Source: Triticum aestivum (lineage: Eukaryota > Streptophyta > Magnoliopsida > Poales > Poaceae). Taken from it: a DNA stretch of 64,000 nt. The stretch lies in the NCBI RefSeq assembly GCF_018294505.1, contig NC_057809.1, positions 503,314,506-503,378,505 of the forward strand, read 5' to 3'. Position numbers and translations under genes: made by a program. This document shows, piece by piece, positions 9,584-19,997 of the stretch. Numbering within the stretch: position 1 is the stretch's first letter; each line of letters opens with the position of its first letter. The notes beneath the pieces are model-generated. The model did not search any database. It was given only the letters and a program-made list of their open reading frames with translations, and was not told where the DNA came from.

Positions 9584-10918
9584 ATGGCACAACCGAGCAA
9601 CGTCTGCCAAAAGAGTGGCTGGAATTCGCTCCCCACAGAGGTAATCAAGCTCATTGTTTCATGTGTGGACAATCTCAATACCATGCCAATCGCCCTGTGC
9701 TCATCGGGGTTGTACCATTTACTCAAAGTCCTAAGGCTGGAGCTTTTTAAGCCAACTCCTTGCTTGTTGATGCCGCTTGATCTCCAAAAACAGCATGTCA
9801 CATAGCATAACGATCATAGGGTGGCGACTGGCGAGCATCAACCCCCTTGACTGCGATCTGATCCCCGTCACCCTCAACTACATTAACGGTATGTAGTGGG
9901 TCGGCATGAACACGTCTTGGATGGTGCTCGTCGATGGTCGCGGCAGCTGGATGCTCGTGGAGGTCTACACCCGGCAATTGATCCCCCTTCCTTCGATTAA
10001 CACTGCACTGCTTTGGCACCGCGGCCCAGAATACTCGGAATCTTACAATAGCCAACATGATACCAAGTTTGATTTGCTCAAGGTTGTAATCTGCCAAGTT
10101 CCCACAAGATCTGTGAATAATTGCGTTCTTCAACCGCGGTCTCGCCTATCTGATAGGTCATCGCGGTAAGTGGATAAATTTGCACGTCCATTGCAGGATC
10201 ATACATCCTCCATGGTTCTCTGATGCCATTGAACACAAAGGCTTCATTTATGTTGTCGACTCCTTCTATGGCTGGACGTATTGCTGGCCTACTCCAGTCA
10301 TCGCTACAAACGGCTATTACAACAGTATGTTACATTCCTATGATATCATGATGGCTTGCTTATATTACTATCAACATTTACTAAAAAAATATTCATGCTC
10401 ATAACATGCTGTTCTTAAGATTGACTACAGTAAGAGCCCATTTTTATTTGACTCCAACTTGATATGATGTTGTAGGCCGCCTGGTGTCCCTACCCTTCCT
10501 AATCCCATAACCTTTCAAAGAAAAGCGGCATGGCAGTTGCAGGTGGTTCCTGGCTCGATCAGACGAGGGCGAACGATTGATGACCGCTCCCATGTACCAG
10601 ACATGTTTTTTCGCGGAATACAATCACAGACACTTCAAGGTCTTTGAGCAGGATCTCAGCTTCTCTGGGCCTTCAGGAATTTTTGACTGGAGGTTGGTAA
10701 ATAGCCTTAGTACATGCTATTTGTTTATAGGGCTGAAATATCTGATTAACCAGGATATAACCGACGGCAGGGATCATGATGGCAGCACAGTTTCGTTCAT
10801 CAGGCAAAATTGTGTGTACACAGCGTACCATGTGTCTCTACATGCACCATACCTTGATATGTGCCGCCATGCTCTGTGGCCCAAAGTAGGAGAGAGGGTC
10901 GCAAGCATCAGACTTTGA
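9584..10918 (+). pseudogene. F-box / DUF295 (KIB-type beta-propeller) protein, disrupted
   Basis: The start at 9584 opens an N-terminal F-box (WNSLPTEVIKLIVSCV, then a Cys/Ser/Leu-rich second helix). The frame is lost after about 9805. Parts of the DUF295 domain follow in shifted frames: WMLVEVYTRQLIPLP (about 9948-10000), DLLKVVICQVPTRS (about 10070-10115), then SDAIEHKGFIYVVDSFYG (about 10215-10275). An intron with donor GTATGT at about 10325 and acceptor TTGTAG at about 10475 looks likely. After it come HFKVFEQDL and a C-terminal FIRQNCVYTAYH (about 10795-10830), the typical end of DUF295 proteins. Intact members are substrate receptors of SCF ubiquitin ligases, a very large and fast-turnover family in grasses. 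At least two frameshifts and a TAG near 9896 make this a pseudogene. Confidence 0.7.
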
Positions 10919-12620
10919 CCTGCTGGCTCGAGTTTCCCCCGTCAGGCGCCCATCTGGGTCAAGCCGTCAGCCAATCTCCATAGCTTAATAAATAGTAACA
11001 TCTAACTGAGCCAGTTAGTTAGATGCATACACTTGGTGTAGTAGGATCTTTATTTAGTTAGATGAGTACACTTGTTCTTTTTTGGTAGCCCTTTCGTAAT
11101 GATGGTTGACGTTTGGTTTGGAAGAGAGAGTTGCGTGTTTACTCTTCCGGCCTGCTTACTGCTTCCGTTGCACACCCAGCCCTGGTTGTTGCTGCTATTT
11201 TCAATGTACAATCAGTAGTATATTTCGTTTGTTGGTTGAATAAATGTGTTGTTAGAATGACAAACACAATGTTTTGGAAGTCGTTGCACGGTCTGATCCT
11301 TTAGTGCCCCATACCGTACGTAACGCATAGTATTTTTGGTACAGAACACATTTTCCACTTGTCGATAACATGCAACCCACTAATGAAGGCCTAATAGAGG
11401 AGCCCATAATTAACTGGAAGGGAGGCTATCACATGAATCTGGTCCAGGTACATGCTCATGGTCCCCTAAACATAAATAATTAAATAAATAAAGCTAAATG
11501 CTCATGCAACAATTCTTTAAATTCACGAATTGAAAAGTCAAATTTTAACAGGAGGATATTATTTCCTATGATGGTGTTGTTACATTCAGTCGATATTATT
11601 CTTAGGCAAAGATAGTGAGCAATCTTCTTTCTCCCACCATTTTCTTCCTGCAACCAGCGGACCCATGCAAATCGTAGTCAACGTCGTAAACAGTTTCAGT
11701 CCATTTTTATTTTTCAATAAGAATGTCCAACCCAGCCCAACACATTGGCGACATCACTTTATCCTCCGCCTTGGTGCGCTTGCCGCGGCGCCGCCGTGCG
11801 GCCCTGTCAACATAGTGAATCGGGAGAGGACTGTAGTTGTGAGTATGACAGTACGGACCCATCAAGTCCACTCCCGAACACAAGCAAGCGCCTCTTTTAC
11901 TACTCAGATGCATCCCTCATTTTTTTACTCTAATCCACCCTGCTAATATCTGGGACCCACATCATTTTCAACGCATAGTCAATTAACGACAGAACTGCAC
12001 AACTTTTTTTGAGGATTTGTTCGGAGGAGCAGGCTATAAACTGGCTTGTGCGGTCTCTGTGGCCCGTCTAACAACATGACCAACCCAGTAGTTTTTTCTT
12101 TGGGAAAATTGGTAGTCCACTATTTCTTTTTGAAGAATACCCAAGCTAGGCCTATTTGTTTTCTCCGACTTACTAGGCTGCAAATCTTTCAACACAAGGA
12201 GGGATGCATTCCGGCTTGGCCAAAGCGTATGGTCAGTATATCTTAAAAGTAATATCAAAGGGATTGCAAATTCCAAAAAAATATAGCAAATGGGCAATTA
12301 GTTTCTTTTTTGTTTTTATTCTTCACTTATATTTTATATTTCATTGGATTTTAACATGACATAGTACTAATTTATTTTAAAATTTGTTTTAGTATGGCTA
12401 CTAATTTTTGGATTAAGAATATTTTGTTCCCTAGCAAAAAATTGTGAATTTTTAAAATTTCGCACATTTTTAATTCAATTTTTTAACCCTGGTACTGACT
12501 AGAAAATGGGCAGCAATTCTAAAAATGGAAAATGGGCTGCAATAAATTCCATATGAATTAGCAAATGAGTAAAAATCATAAAAATAATAGCAAATGGGTT
12601 GTACATGCCACAGATTTTGA
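10919..12620. other. Non-coding, partly AT-rich
   Basis: Around 11000-11080 TTAGTTAGATG-like words repeat, probably in the old 3' flank of the F-box pseudogene. Positions 12290-12600 hold several imperfect AGCAAATGGG words and AT-rich DNA, resembling intergenic Triticeae repeats. No gene or terminal repeat is supported. Confidence 0.4.
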
Positions 12621-12624
12621 GGCT

Positions 12625-13085
12625 GACTTGTTTACGCAGGGTTTTATCAGTCAACACACGATTCTAGCAGCAGTAACTGTTGGATGTCCATCCAACGACC
12701 GATGTGCTTCTTCAATCTCTGATCTTCCTGCTCCAACCACCTAAACCAGCGCCGATGGGACTCCTTGCTAACTCCTCTTGTGGCCCGCTATGATGCCGTG
12801 CAGGCTTCACCGGCCCACCCTACTCCCTCCGCTGTCCTGGCCACACGCAATCAACTGCCTCCTTATTACGCGAAAAAAATGATTCCTCCCACTGACATCT
12901 GGGTCGCACCGGTTCGGAGGCTGACCTATGGGCCTACTAAGTTGACGCAAACACAGGGCTTTGTCAACTTAGTCAACAAACTTTTCTAGGAGTAGTGACT
13001 GTTGGATTCGAATCGAACGGTCCTGCTGCTTCTTCAATCGCTGCTCTTCTTGCACCAGCCACCCAAACCAGCGCCAACGAGACCG
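12625..13085 (+). repeat. Two diverged direct repeat copies
   Basis: The segment from about 12625 to 12755 recurs in diverged form at about 12940 to 13080. Shared words in the same order are GCAGGG/CACAGGG, TCAGTCAAC/TTAGTCAAC, GTAACTGTTGGAT/GTGACTGTTGGAT, GCTTCTTCAATC and AACCAGCGCC. The period is near 315 bases. Both copies lie in GC-rich non-coding sequence leading towards the CACTA element. Confidence 0.5.
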
Positions 13086-13948
13086 CCTGCTCCTGCCTCC
13101 CGTGGCCGGCTGTGCTGCCGCGGAGGCCTCACCGCCCCCTACTACTCCCACCGCTGGCCAGGCCCTGCGGCGACGGCAGCCTCACACCGCAGCCGAACCA
13201 GTGAACCCTCATATTCCTCTCCACGTAGGCATCCACTACCGCGTCTTCCCCAACTCCGCGTCGTCCCCTTCCTAGGCCTCGCAGTCGTCCACCGCCTTGG
13301 TGTTCTCGGCACGGCATGGTTAATGTGACCAAGGAACGACTTCCATCAGAAGAGTACTGTACATGGAGAGGCTGGTAGCTGGGTCCACGGCCGCAGCAAG
13401 TGCCTCCTTATTACACGGAAAATAATGATTCCTCCACCTGACAGCAAGGACCCAACGGACGAGCCACCATATTTCATGAAAAAAAATGTTTGCCCCCTGA
13501 CTGCTGGGACCCACCAGCTACATCTTCGCATGCAACGAAGTGCCTCCTTATCCTCCCTGACAGTCGGGACCCACCTGGTCGAAGCGTACGTAGCGTTGTC
13601 ATTCTGGTCGGGAACATGTACGTACATACTGGTCGATCGGTCTGTCTGCAGGCTGCAGCGATGACCCATGGACGAGTAAAGAAGGGCACGTGTCATAGTA
13701 GAGGCACGCACGTAGCATGTACACATACGTACAGCCAGGGTGCAAGAAAGTAAATACGGCCCCGTACGTACATACGGGTGGGGTCTTGAACACCTACTCG
13801 CGCATGCATACGGCCAGGGCTCATGTACATGGCTGGGTCAGAACGGAGAAAATGTGTCATCGTGTTCATCGAGAGGCAACAAAATGCGTCGTGTTCATCG
13901 GGAGCCAACCGGCTTGGACGGAACAACCGATCAAAACGAGGCCTGGCG
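13086..13948. other. Non-coding, repeat-derived
   Basis: Recurrent motif TGCCTCCTTAT followed by CTGAC and GGGACCCACC occurs near 13398-13455, 13490-13520 and 13540-13575 in varied form. Alternating GTACGTAC words fill 13600-13800. No gene is supported. It may be the interior of the CACTA-related element. Confidence 0.4.
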
Positions 13949-14205
13949 TACCGTAGAACGGAGGAAACGGCCTTCTGTTCGACCGGCCACGGTCGAAACG
14001 GGATCCTGTTCATCGGGAGGGATCTGGAGTACCGCAAAATTGAGGAAACAGACTTCTCTTGGACCTCCTACGGTCGAAATGGGGTCTTGTTGATCGGGAG
14101 GGTGTGGCGTACCGCAAAACGGAGGAAACAGACTTGTGTTGGAGCACTACGGTTGAAACGGGGGTCCTGTTCATCGGGAGGGGTGTGGCGTACCTCAAAA
14201 CGGGA
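13949..14205 (+). repeat. 80-base tandem repeat, three copies plus a partial
   Basis: Units begin at 13949, 14030, 14110 and 14191 (periods 81, 80 and 81). Each begins TACCG(T/C)A(G/A)AA and contains GGAAAC, a diverged centre, GGTCGAAA(C/T)GGG and CATCGGGAGGG. Confidence 0.8.
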
Positions 14206-14215
14206 CTCCACAGGC

Positions 14216-14590
14216 TATTGTTCATCTCCACCGTCGACCTCCTCCAGCCTCTGTGGGCTACTTTTCATCCACCATCGACCTCCTCGAGCCTCCACCTGCG
14301 ACTGTTCATCCACGGGCTCCTGTTCATCCGGTCTCCACCGCTCCTCCACCGGTTATTGTTCAACCAACCCTCTCCATGGGGTCCTGTTCAACCACCCTTC
14401 CATGGGCTCGTCCTGTTCATCCAGCCCTCCACGGGGTCCTGTTCATCCACCCCCAATCGGCTTGATCGATCGGGTTCCTCTTCATCCAATGGCAACGGCC
14501 TCTACTACCACGGGGTCCTGTTCATCCAACCCCCCACCGGGAACTGTTCATCCACCCCCCCCCAACAATGCTCACTGTTCATCAAGAGGT
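14216..14590 (+). repeat. Interspersed CTGTTCATCC array
   Basis: At least twelve copies of a (C/A)(C/T)TGTTCATCC-like word occur with variable C-rich spacers of roughly 15-30 bases, after the 80-base repeats that also end in TGTTCATC. This gives a long low-complexity frame (13823-14653) which I do not regard as a gene. Confidence 0.75.
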
Positions 14591-14599
14591 AGCAGGTTC

Positions 14600-14752
14600 G
14601 ATCGGCTTCAGTTAGCAGCAGTAGGAAGGAATCACTCGATCGGGTTCAGTTAACAGCCAGGGATCAATCACTCGGGTTCAGTAACGCGTAGCCTGTATTG
14701 CAATCGCTCGGGTTCAGTAGGTGAACGCCTCGCTCGGGTTCAGTTAGAGTGC
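14600..14752 (+). repeat. Short CTCGGGTTCAGT repeat cluster
   Basis: About five copies of a word like TCACTCGGGTTCAGT at 14604-14745, spaced roughly 30 bases. They resemble the subterminal repeats of CACTA elements, which fits the element end at 15104. Confidence 0.6.
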
Positions 14753-15104
14753 AACTGCTTGCACACATGCGCGTACGTGTACGAGAGAAATGCACAAACC
14801 TCCATGCATCGCTCAGCCCCGACCACCCACCGTAACCGGGAACTCCCTGATATTTTCCTTGCCCTCGCTTCTACCACAATTTTTTCCATCATGGACGGCC
14901 CAAAGAATGTCATGCAGCTGCGTCTCCGGCCCGCCCAGGACGAAAAGCCCGTTTTCTGTCATGTTTTTTGTCACATAAGTAGGAGCCCACCACATCTATG
15001 ATGATACTGGGTTTTGTCACAATTATCGTCATAGAAGTGTCATAAGCATGCTAAAAAAATTGTTTGACATAAAATGTCACGGGTGTGTCTTTTTTTTTGT
15101 AGTG
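14753..15104 (-). mobile_element. CACTA transposon terminus (non-autonomous or truncated)
   Basis: Read on the minus strand the end at 15104 is CACTACAAAAAAAAAGACAC, the diagnostic CACTA start. The next 150 bases hold about seven TGTCA(C/T)-type words in both orientations, as expected for transposase-binding subterminal repeats. The sequence after 15104 is immediately recognisable gypsy gag, so the boundary is sharp; a 3-base duplication would be CAA (15105-15107). I did not find the opposite CACTA end in the window. The arrays from about 13949 are likely part of this element, but that is inference. No transposase is seen. Confidence 0.7.
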
Positions 15105-15107
15105 CAA

Positions 15108-15575
15108 GCTTAAGTATGATTATGTTAAATCTTTTATGAATACTGATGCTTTTCAAAAGTTTAGCACTAAATATGGACTTGACTCTGAGATAGTAGCCTC
15201 CTTTTGTGAATCATTTGCTACTCATGTTGATCTCCCTAAGGAGAAGTGGTTTAAATATCACCCATCTATTAAACAAGAAATTAAAGAACTGATACTAGCT
15301 AAAAAGGAAACTATTATTTATAATGTTGATCTAGTTGTTCCTACTGCTTATATTGAAAAACCACCTTTCCCTGTTAGGATCAAGGAACATGCTAAAGTTC
15401 CAATTCTGGTCAACAAAAGTTATATTAGAACATCTAAACCTGATGAAAAAATCAAAGTAGAACCTAGTGTTGCTATGGTTAAGGATCTCCTGGAAGAAAA
15501 TATAGATGAGCATGTTATTTACTTCTGTGAAGAAGCTGCTAGAATTGCCAAACCCAATAAAACGGATAAACATAG
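15108..15575 (+). pseudogene. Gypsy A: gag fragment (Athila-like)
   Basis: Encodes about 155 residues similar in order and content to part of the gag of element C at 33540-33990 (FSTKYGLDS, ESFAT-VDLPKEKWFKYH, YIEKPPFPVRIK, VKDLLEENID). It is cut on the left by the CACTA end and on the right by the LTR of gypsy B at 15576. The reading frame is open through the fragment. Gag is the structural particle protein. This is a remnant of the oldest retroelement in the nest. Confidence 0.8.
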
Positions 15576-16467
15576 TGTCGGCGTTTTGGGAACGGAGGTC
15601 CCCAGACTTGCCTGCCTGCGGCCCATAGCGTGGCTCCCCCAGCGGCCCTGTACGTCCCATCCTCACTGGCAAACACTCAAGACCCTCGCGAGGGGCCAAG
15701 CCTCGCGAGGCGGATGATGGAAGACCTCCTTATGGGCGGCCTCACTAGGCTGGCTCACGAGGGGCGGAGAGATCAAGGCAAGGGACACCTCACGAGGTTT
15801 CTGTGATGCAAGCCATGACGACCGGAGCCAGGCGGGCGCCAGCACGCGTAGTGTCCTCATTTCCTCTTTGGTGCTAAGGAGGCAAGCGCAGGCAAGGAGT
15901 TTCGAGGAATCAAGTAAAGGTTTCCATACCAGTGCAACAAGACCAAGACCAGTAGGACGGCAGGACGGAGGTCACCGTGGAGCCCAAGACGGCGTCACCA
16001 CCAGAGCCTTTGGTAGGCGAAGACTACTTTTGTCAGGATAACTTGTACTAGTTGTCTCCCTTCGAAATTGGCCATTGTGGGATCCCTTACCGCTCAATAT
16101 TTGGGAAGAGGGCCAGGGCCTCTATAAATAGGACTAGCCACCACCGTAGTGAGGCATCTCATCTTACCCATTCCACCAAGGCAACCACACACGTTCACCA
16201 AGCACAAGAACACCTCTCCTCAGGAGGTTGTTCTTCCCTTGTAACTGTCCGTCCTCAGCCCAAGAGGCAATCCACCACACCACACTGGAGTAGGGTATTA
16301 CGCCACAACAGTGGCCCGAACCAGTATAAATCTTGTGTCTCTCGTTCTTTGGGTTCGACGAGCTAGGCCGTGAGATCATGTTGAGTGCGAGCTCGAGGGG
16401 GGAGAGATCTTTGTGCGCACCCCAGTGTTCGAACCTCAAGGGTTTTGTCGGAACCCAAAATCCAACA
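15576..16467 (+). repeat. Gypsy B 5' LTR
   Basis: Begins TGTCGGCGTTTTGGG and ends AAATCCAACA, thus TG...CA, 892 bases. A TATA box TCTATAAATAGG is at 16121-16132. GC-rich inverted words of the CCTCGCGAGG type recur near 15685-15790. Promoter and terminator of element B. Confidence 0.75.
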
Positions 16468-16490
16468 TTTGGCGCGCAAGGTAGGGATGC
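16468..16490 (+). promoter_or_regulatory. Primer-binding-site-like sequence of gypsy B
   Basis: TTTGGCGCGCAAGGTAGGG directly follows the LTR. Gypsy elements have a tRNA-complementary site here. The exact tRNA is not assigned. Confidence 0.5.
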
Positions 16491-16540
16491 GCTTAAGCTT
16501 TCCTCTTTGTCAATCCGCGCTTCGCCACTCCACCAAGTTC

Positions 16541-17626
16541 ATGGCCGACGCTCGCCAGGCCCACGCTGAGCGCCGGGCCACCCNNNNNNNNNNNNNNNNN
16601 NNNNNNNNNNNNNNNNNNNNNNNNNNNNNNNNNNNNNNNNNNNNNNNNNNNNNNNNNNNNNNNNNNNNNNNNNNNNNNNNNNNNNNNNNNNNNNNNNNNN
16701 NNNNNNNNNNNNNNNNNNNNNNNNNNNNNNNNNNNNNNNNNNNNNNNNNNNNNNNNNNNNNNNNNNNNNNNNNNNNNNNNNNNNNNNNNNNNNNNNNNNN
16801 NNNNNNNNNNNNNNNNNNNNNNNNNNNNNNNNNNNNNNNNNNNNNNNNNNNNNNNNNNNNNNNNNNNNNNNNNNNNNNNNNNNNGTTCTCCGTCACCCGC
16901 CGCCAACGCCGCCACCGGCCCGGTGGCAAACGAGCAGCAAGCCTCCTCGCTGCACCCCTCCATGTGGCGAGACGGTCGCACCGCCACCCCGTCGCTGACT
17001 CCGGCTGGCTCATTGCCTCACGCTCGCTGCACACCAACGGACGCGCAGGCCGCGCTGCTCATGGCACACGAGCTCCTGTGCTACCGCCCGGTCGACGACC
17101 TCTATGAGGACTGGTTGGACCACATCACCGAGCTCGTCAGCGTCGCGGGGGGCTCTCCTGCACCATCCCTCTCACTGCCTCGCCTGCCCCCGGCTGCGGG
17201 CGACGTGGCTCACGGAGCGCCTCCACCCCCTCCGCAACAAGATGACGCCCTCGCGCCGAGACGTGCGGCTCACGGAGCGCCTCCGCCTCCTCCGCGTCAG
17301 GACGGCGTCCTTGCTCCAAGATGTGCGGTCCCACAGCATGATCCACCATGTTGTGTGCCCGCGCACAAAGAAAGAAGCCGCCAAGAGGTTCCCCGTCCGC
17401 AAGAAAACGCTCCACCGCTCCCTGCACCGCCACGTCAAGATCGCTTGCTACGGCAGGGCCATGCGCCACTTGCCATGGCGGCGCAGGGACACCAAGATCA
17501 AACTCCGCCCCCACGATGGGCCCCAGTGGCCACGGCAGGCTACCGCTCCTTCACACCTGAACTGCGTAGCGTCATCTGACCAGGCAAGTTCAAGACGGAT
17601 CTGCCTCCTCGCTACGACGGCACCCC
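16541..17626 (+). pseudogene. Gypsy B gag N-terminal region, interrupted by gap
   Basis: A start at 16541 (MADARQAHAERRA) runs into the gap. After it, 16923-17579 gives AAL-rich sequence with TDAQAALLMAHELLCYRPVDD and WLDHITELVSVAG, then a Pro-rich linker of imperfect repeats (HGAPPPPP twice). A TGA at 17577 interrupts it just before GKFKTDLPPRYDGTP, a motif common near the start of gypsy gag capsid domains. The gene is truncated there by element C. Confidence 0.6.
16584..16884. other. Assembly gap (Ns)
   Basis: 301 undetermined bases inside the gag region of gypsy B. Reading frames across it are meaningless. Confidence 1.
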
Positions 17627-17915
17627 TGATACGTCCATTTTGCATCATGCTTTTATATCAATATTTATTGCATTATGGACTGTTATTTCACTTTATGTCA
17701 CAATACTTATGGCTATTCTCTCTTATTTTACAAGGTTTACATAAGGAGGGAGAATGCCGGCAGCTGGAATTCTGGGCTGGAAAAGGAGCAAATATTAGAG
17801 ACCTATTCTGTGCAACTCCAAAAGTCCTGAAACTCCACGGAACATCTTAAAATAAGTAAAGAAAAATCCTCGCCAAAGATGAAGGCCAGGGGGCCCACAC
17901 CCTGCTCACGAGGGT
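17627..17915 (+). repeat. Gypsy C 5' LTR, first segment
   Basis: Matches 52076-52364 nearly base for base. It ends in AGGGT (17911-17915), the target duplication of copia D, and continues at 31541. Confidence 0.9.
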
Positions 17916-19455
17916 TGAAAGTGCATTATATCGACTAGAGGGGGGTGAATAGGCGATTTTTATGAAATTCTTCACTGAGGAATTTGCTGGTGAGGAAATT
18001 CCTTAGCGAAGAACTACTAGCAGCGTAATAAGTACTCAAAAGTAAACACAACAGAATACAAGCATAGTCATCATGATGAAATGAAGACAGGCACAGAGTA
18101 CATGAAGCGAAATCACAGGATAACTCAGGATGAAGACAAACAGACTGAAGAAATTGAACTGAGGAAATTGAGAAAGTCTTCAGTCAAAGTTTTCAAACAC
18201 AGATATGAACAAGCATACAGCACAATTATGAGGAAATGAAAGAGTTGAGGAAATAGAACCAGTAAGCTTGGTAAAGACAATGATTTGGTAGACCAGTTCC
18301 AACTGCTGTCTCAGTTGTACGTCTGGTTGGAGTGGCTGAGTATTTAAACTCGAGGACACACAGTCCCGGACACCCAGTCAAGGACACTTAGTCCAAGACA
18401 CCCAGTCCTCACCATATTCTCCTTGAACTAAGGTCACACAGACCTCGTCCAGTCACTCGTGGTAAGTCTTCGGGCGACTTCCAAACCTTCACAAACTTGG
18501 TCACTCGGCGATCCACAATTCCTCTTGGATGCTCTAGACCATGACGCCTAAACGTCTGGAAGAAGCATAGTAACAAGCATTGGATCCACTCAAGATCAAT
18601 CTCTTCAGCAATGCTCAATCACTTGGGGTTCGTAGGTGTTTGGGTTTTGGGTTTTTGGTTTTTCCTCACTTGATGATTTTCGCTCAAAGTCCTCGGAGGA
18701 TGGGTTGCTCTTAAATGACAAGTGTCAGTTTCTCTCGGAGCACCCAACCAGCTAGTGGTTGTAGGGGGTGGCTATTTATAGCCTAGGGAGCAGCCCGACA
18801 TGATAAGACATAAATGCCCTTCAATGATATGACCGTTAGGTGGATAGATATTTTGGGACAGCTGGCGCATAGCACAGCAACAGTCGAAATTTTGAGTAGC
18901 AAAATCCTCAGGGCTATCATGTTCCTCACTGTGTAGGCAATCCGTACTGGCGAATTCCTAACTCCTCAGTCAGGACAAATTCCTCAGAGACCAAAAGAAC
19001 TTCGTCTCTGTCACTGAAGAAATTGACTGAACTGTATGAGATTTCCAATGGCTTCACTCGAAGGGATTGGTAGGTGTAGGATTTTGAGTTGAGCATCACA
19101 TAGAAAATTTTCCTTAGTATTTCCTCGACCCCCTTTAACAGTACGGTGTTTCCTATGACTCAAGAAATAGAAAAACAAAACTATGAAAACGAAAGTCTTC
19201 AAGCTTCATATTCCTCACATGAATATCAAGTCTTCACGGACACACCAATTTCTTCACTTTCAAAGTCTTCATGAAAGTCTTCAGAAATACCAAAATCTTC
19301 AGTCGAAGATATTCATTTTTAGGGGTGGACTTTTCCTGTAAATATCAAACTCCTCATAGACTTATAGACCTGTGTACACTCACACACGCATTAGTCCCTT
19401 AACCTATAAGTCTTCAATACACCAAAATCACTAAGGGGCACTAGATGCACTTACA
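17916..19455 (-). repeat. Copia D 3' LTR (complete copy)
   Basis: 1,540 bases. In reading orientation it begins TGTAAGTGCATCTAGTG and ends in GCACTTTCA. It retains a GGCTATAAATAGCC TATA box (18770-18783) that the 5' LTR has lost. Rich in GAAGA/TCTTC words. Confidence 0.9.
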
Positions 19456-19945
19456 ATCTCCCCCTTTTTGGTGATTGATGACAATATAGGTTAAGTTTTC
19501 ATCGGGGATAAACATATGAAGTGTAAATACTGATATTGAGGAATTTGATTGCAAGATATAGAAGAACTCCCCCTGAAGATGTGCATATTGAGGAATTTGC
19601 TTTTGAAGCAATGCACACTTGAAGAGTTGAATCATGGAGATCTCCCCCTATATCTTGTAATTCATACACGCATTAAACATATAATATGAAGAATTTGAAA
19701 TGCATGATGAAATATGGTGCCTGATGAAATTCAGCATGCGTGCAATAATATTAACGAGGAATAAGCATGCAGAATAGTGCATCAAGAGTATCAGAGCACA
19801 GTGCATCAAAAGTATCAGAGCACCATCGGGTTTAAGATTACAACTCAATCCAATAAAGTTTCAGAAGAACGAGAGTTGTAACTTAGCAAAAAAACGCCCA
19901 TATAGTAGACCCGCTTGAAGACTAACTCATATTTCTCCCCCTTTG
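19456..19945 (-). promoter_or_regulatory. Multiple polypurine tracts of copia D
   Basis: On the minus strand GGGGGAG tracts occur at about 19932-19945 (AAAGGGGGAGAAA), 19640-19652, 19565-19575 and directly at the LTR (AAAAAGGGGGAGAT, about 19456-19470). A tract beside the 3' LTR primes plus-strand DNA synthesis. Repetition of the tract is a known Sirevirus signature. Confidence 0.85.
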
Positions 19946-19997
19946 TCATCGAATGACCAAAAGGATCGAAAATGAGGACTAACGCCCCTGAAGATAA

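Larger units (their letters stand above)
15576..17626 (+). mobile_element. Gypsy B, 5' part only
   Basis: LTR at 15576-16467, a PBS-like site, an assembly gap and gag N-terminal sequence up to 17626, where gypsy C is inserted. The remainder is not in the window. CATAG at 15571-15575 is the candidate left copy of its target duplication; the partner lies outside. Confidence 0.75.

Noticed and set aside
13949..14590. CRISPR-like array
   Set aside because: Repeats are degenerate with non-unique spacers and the genome is a plant's; tandem-array interpretation fits.
13823..14653. 276-codon plus-strand ORF
   Set aside because: It runs through the 80-base and CTGTTCATCC arrays. Its composition follows the repeats and other frames are equally open.
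16493..17037. Long ORFs across the N gap
   Set aside because: They exist only because Ns were translated as unknown residues.
17627..17915. ORF at 17104-17850 reading into the LTR of gypsy C
   Set aside because: Crosses the gypsy B/gypsy C boundary and is not a biological unit.
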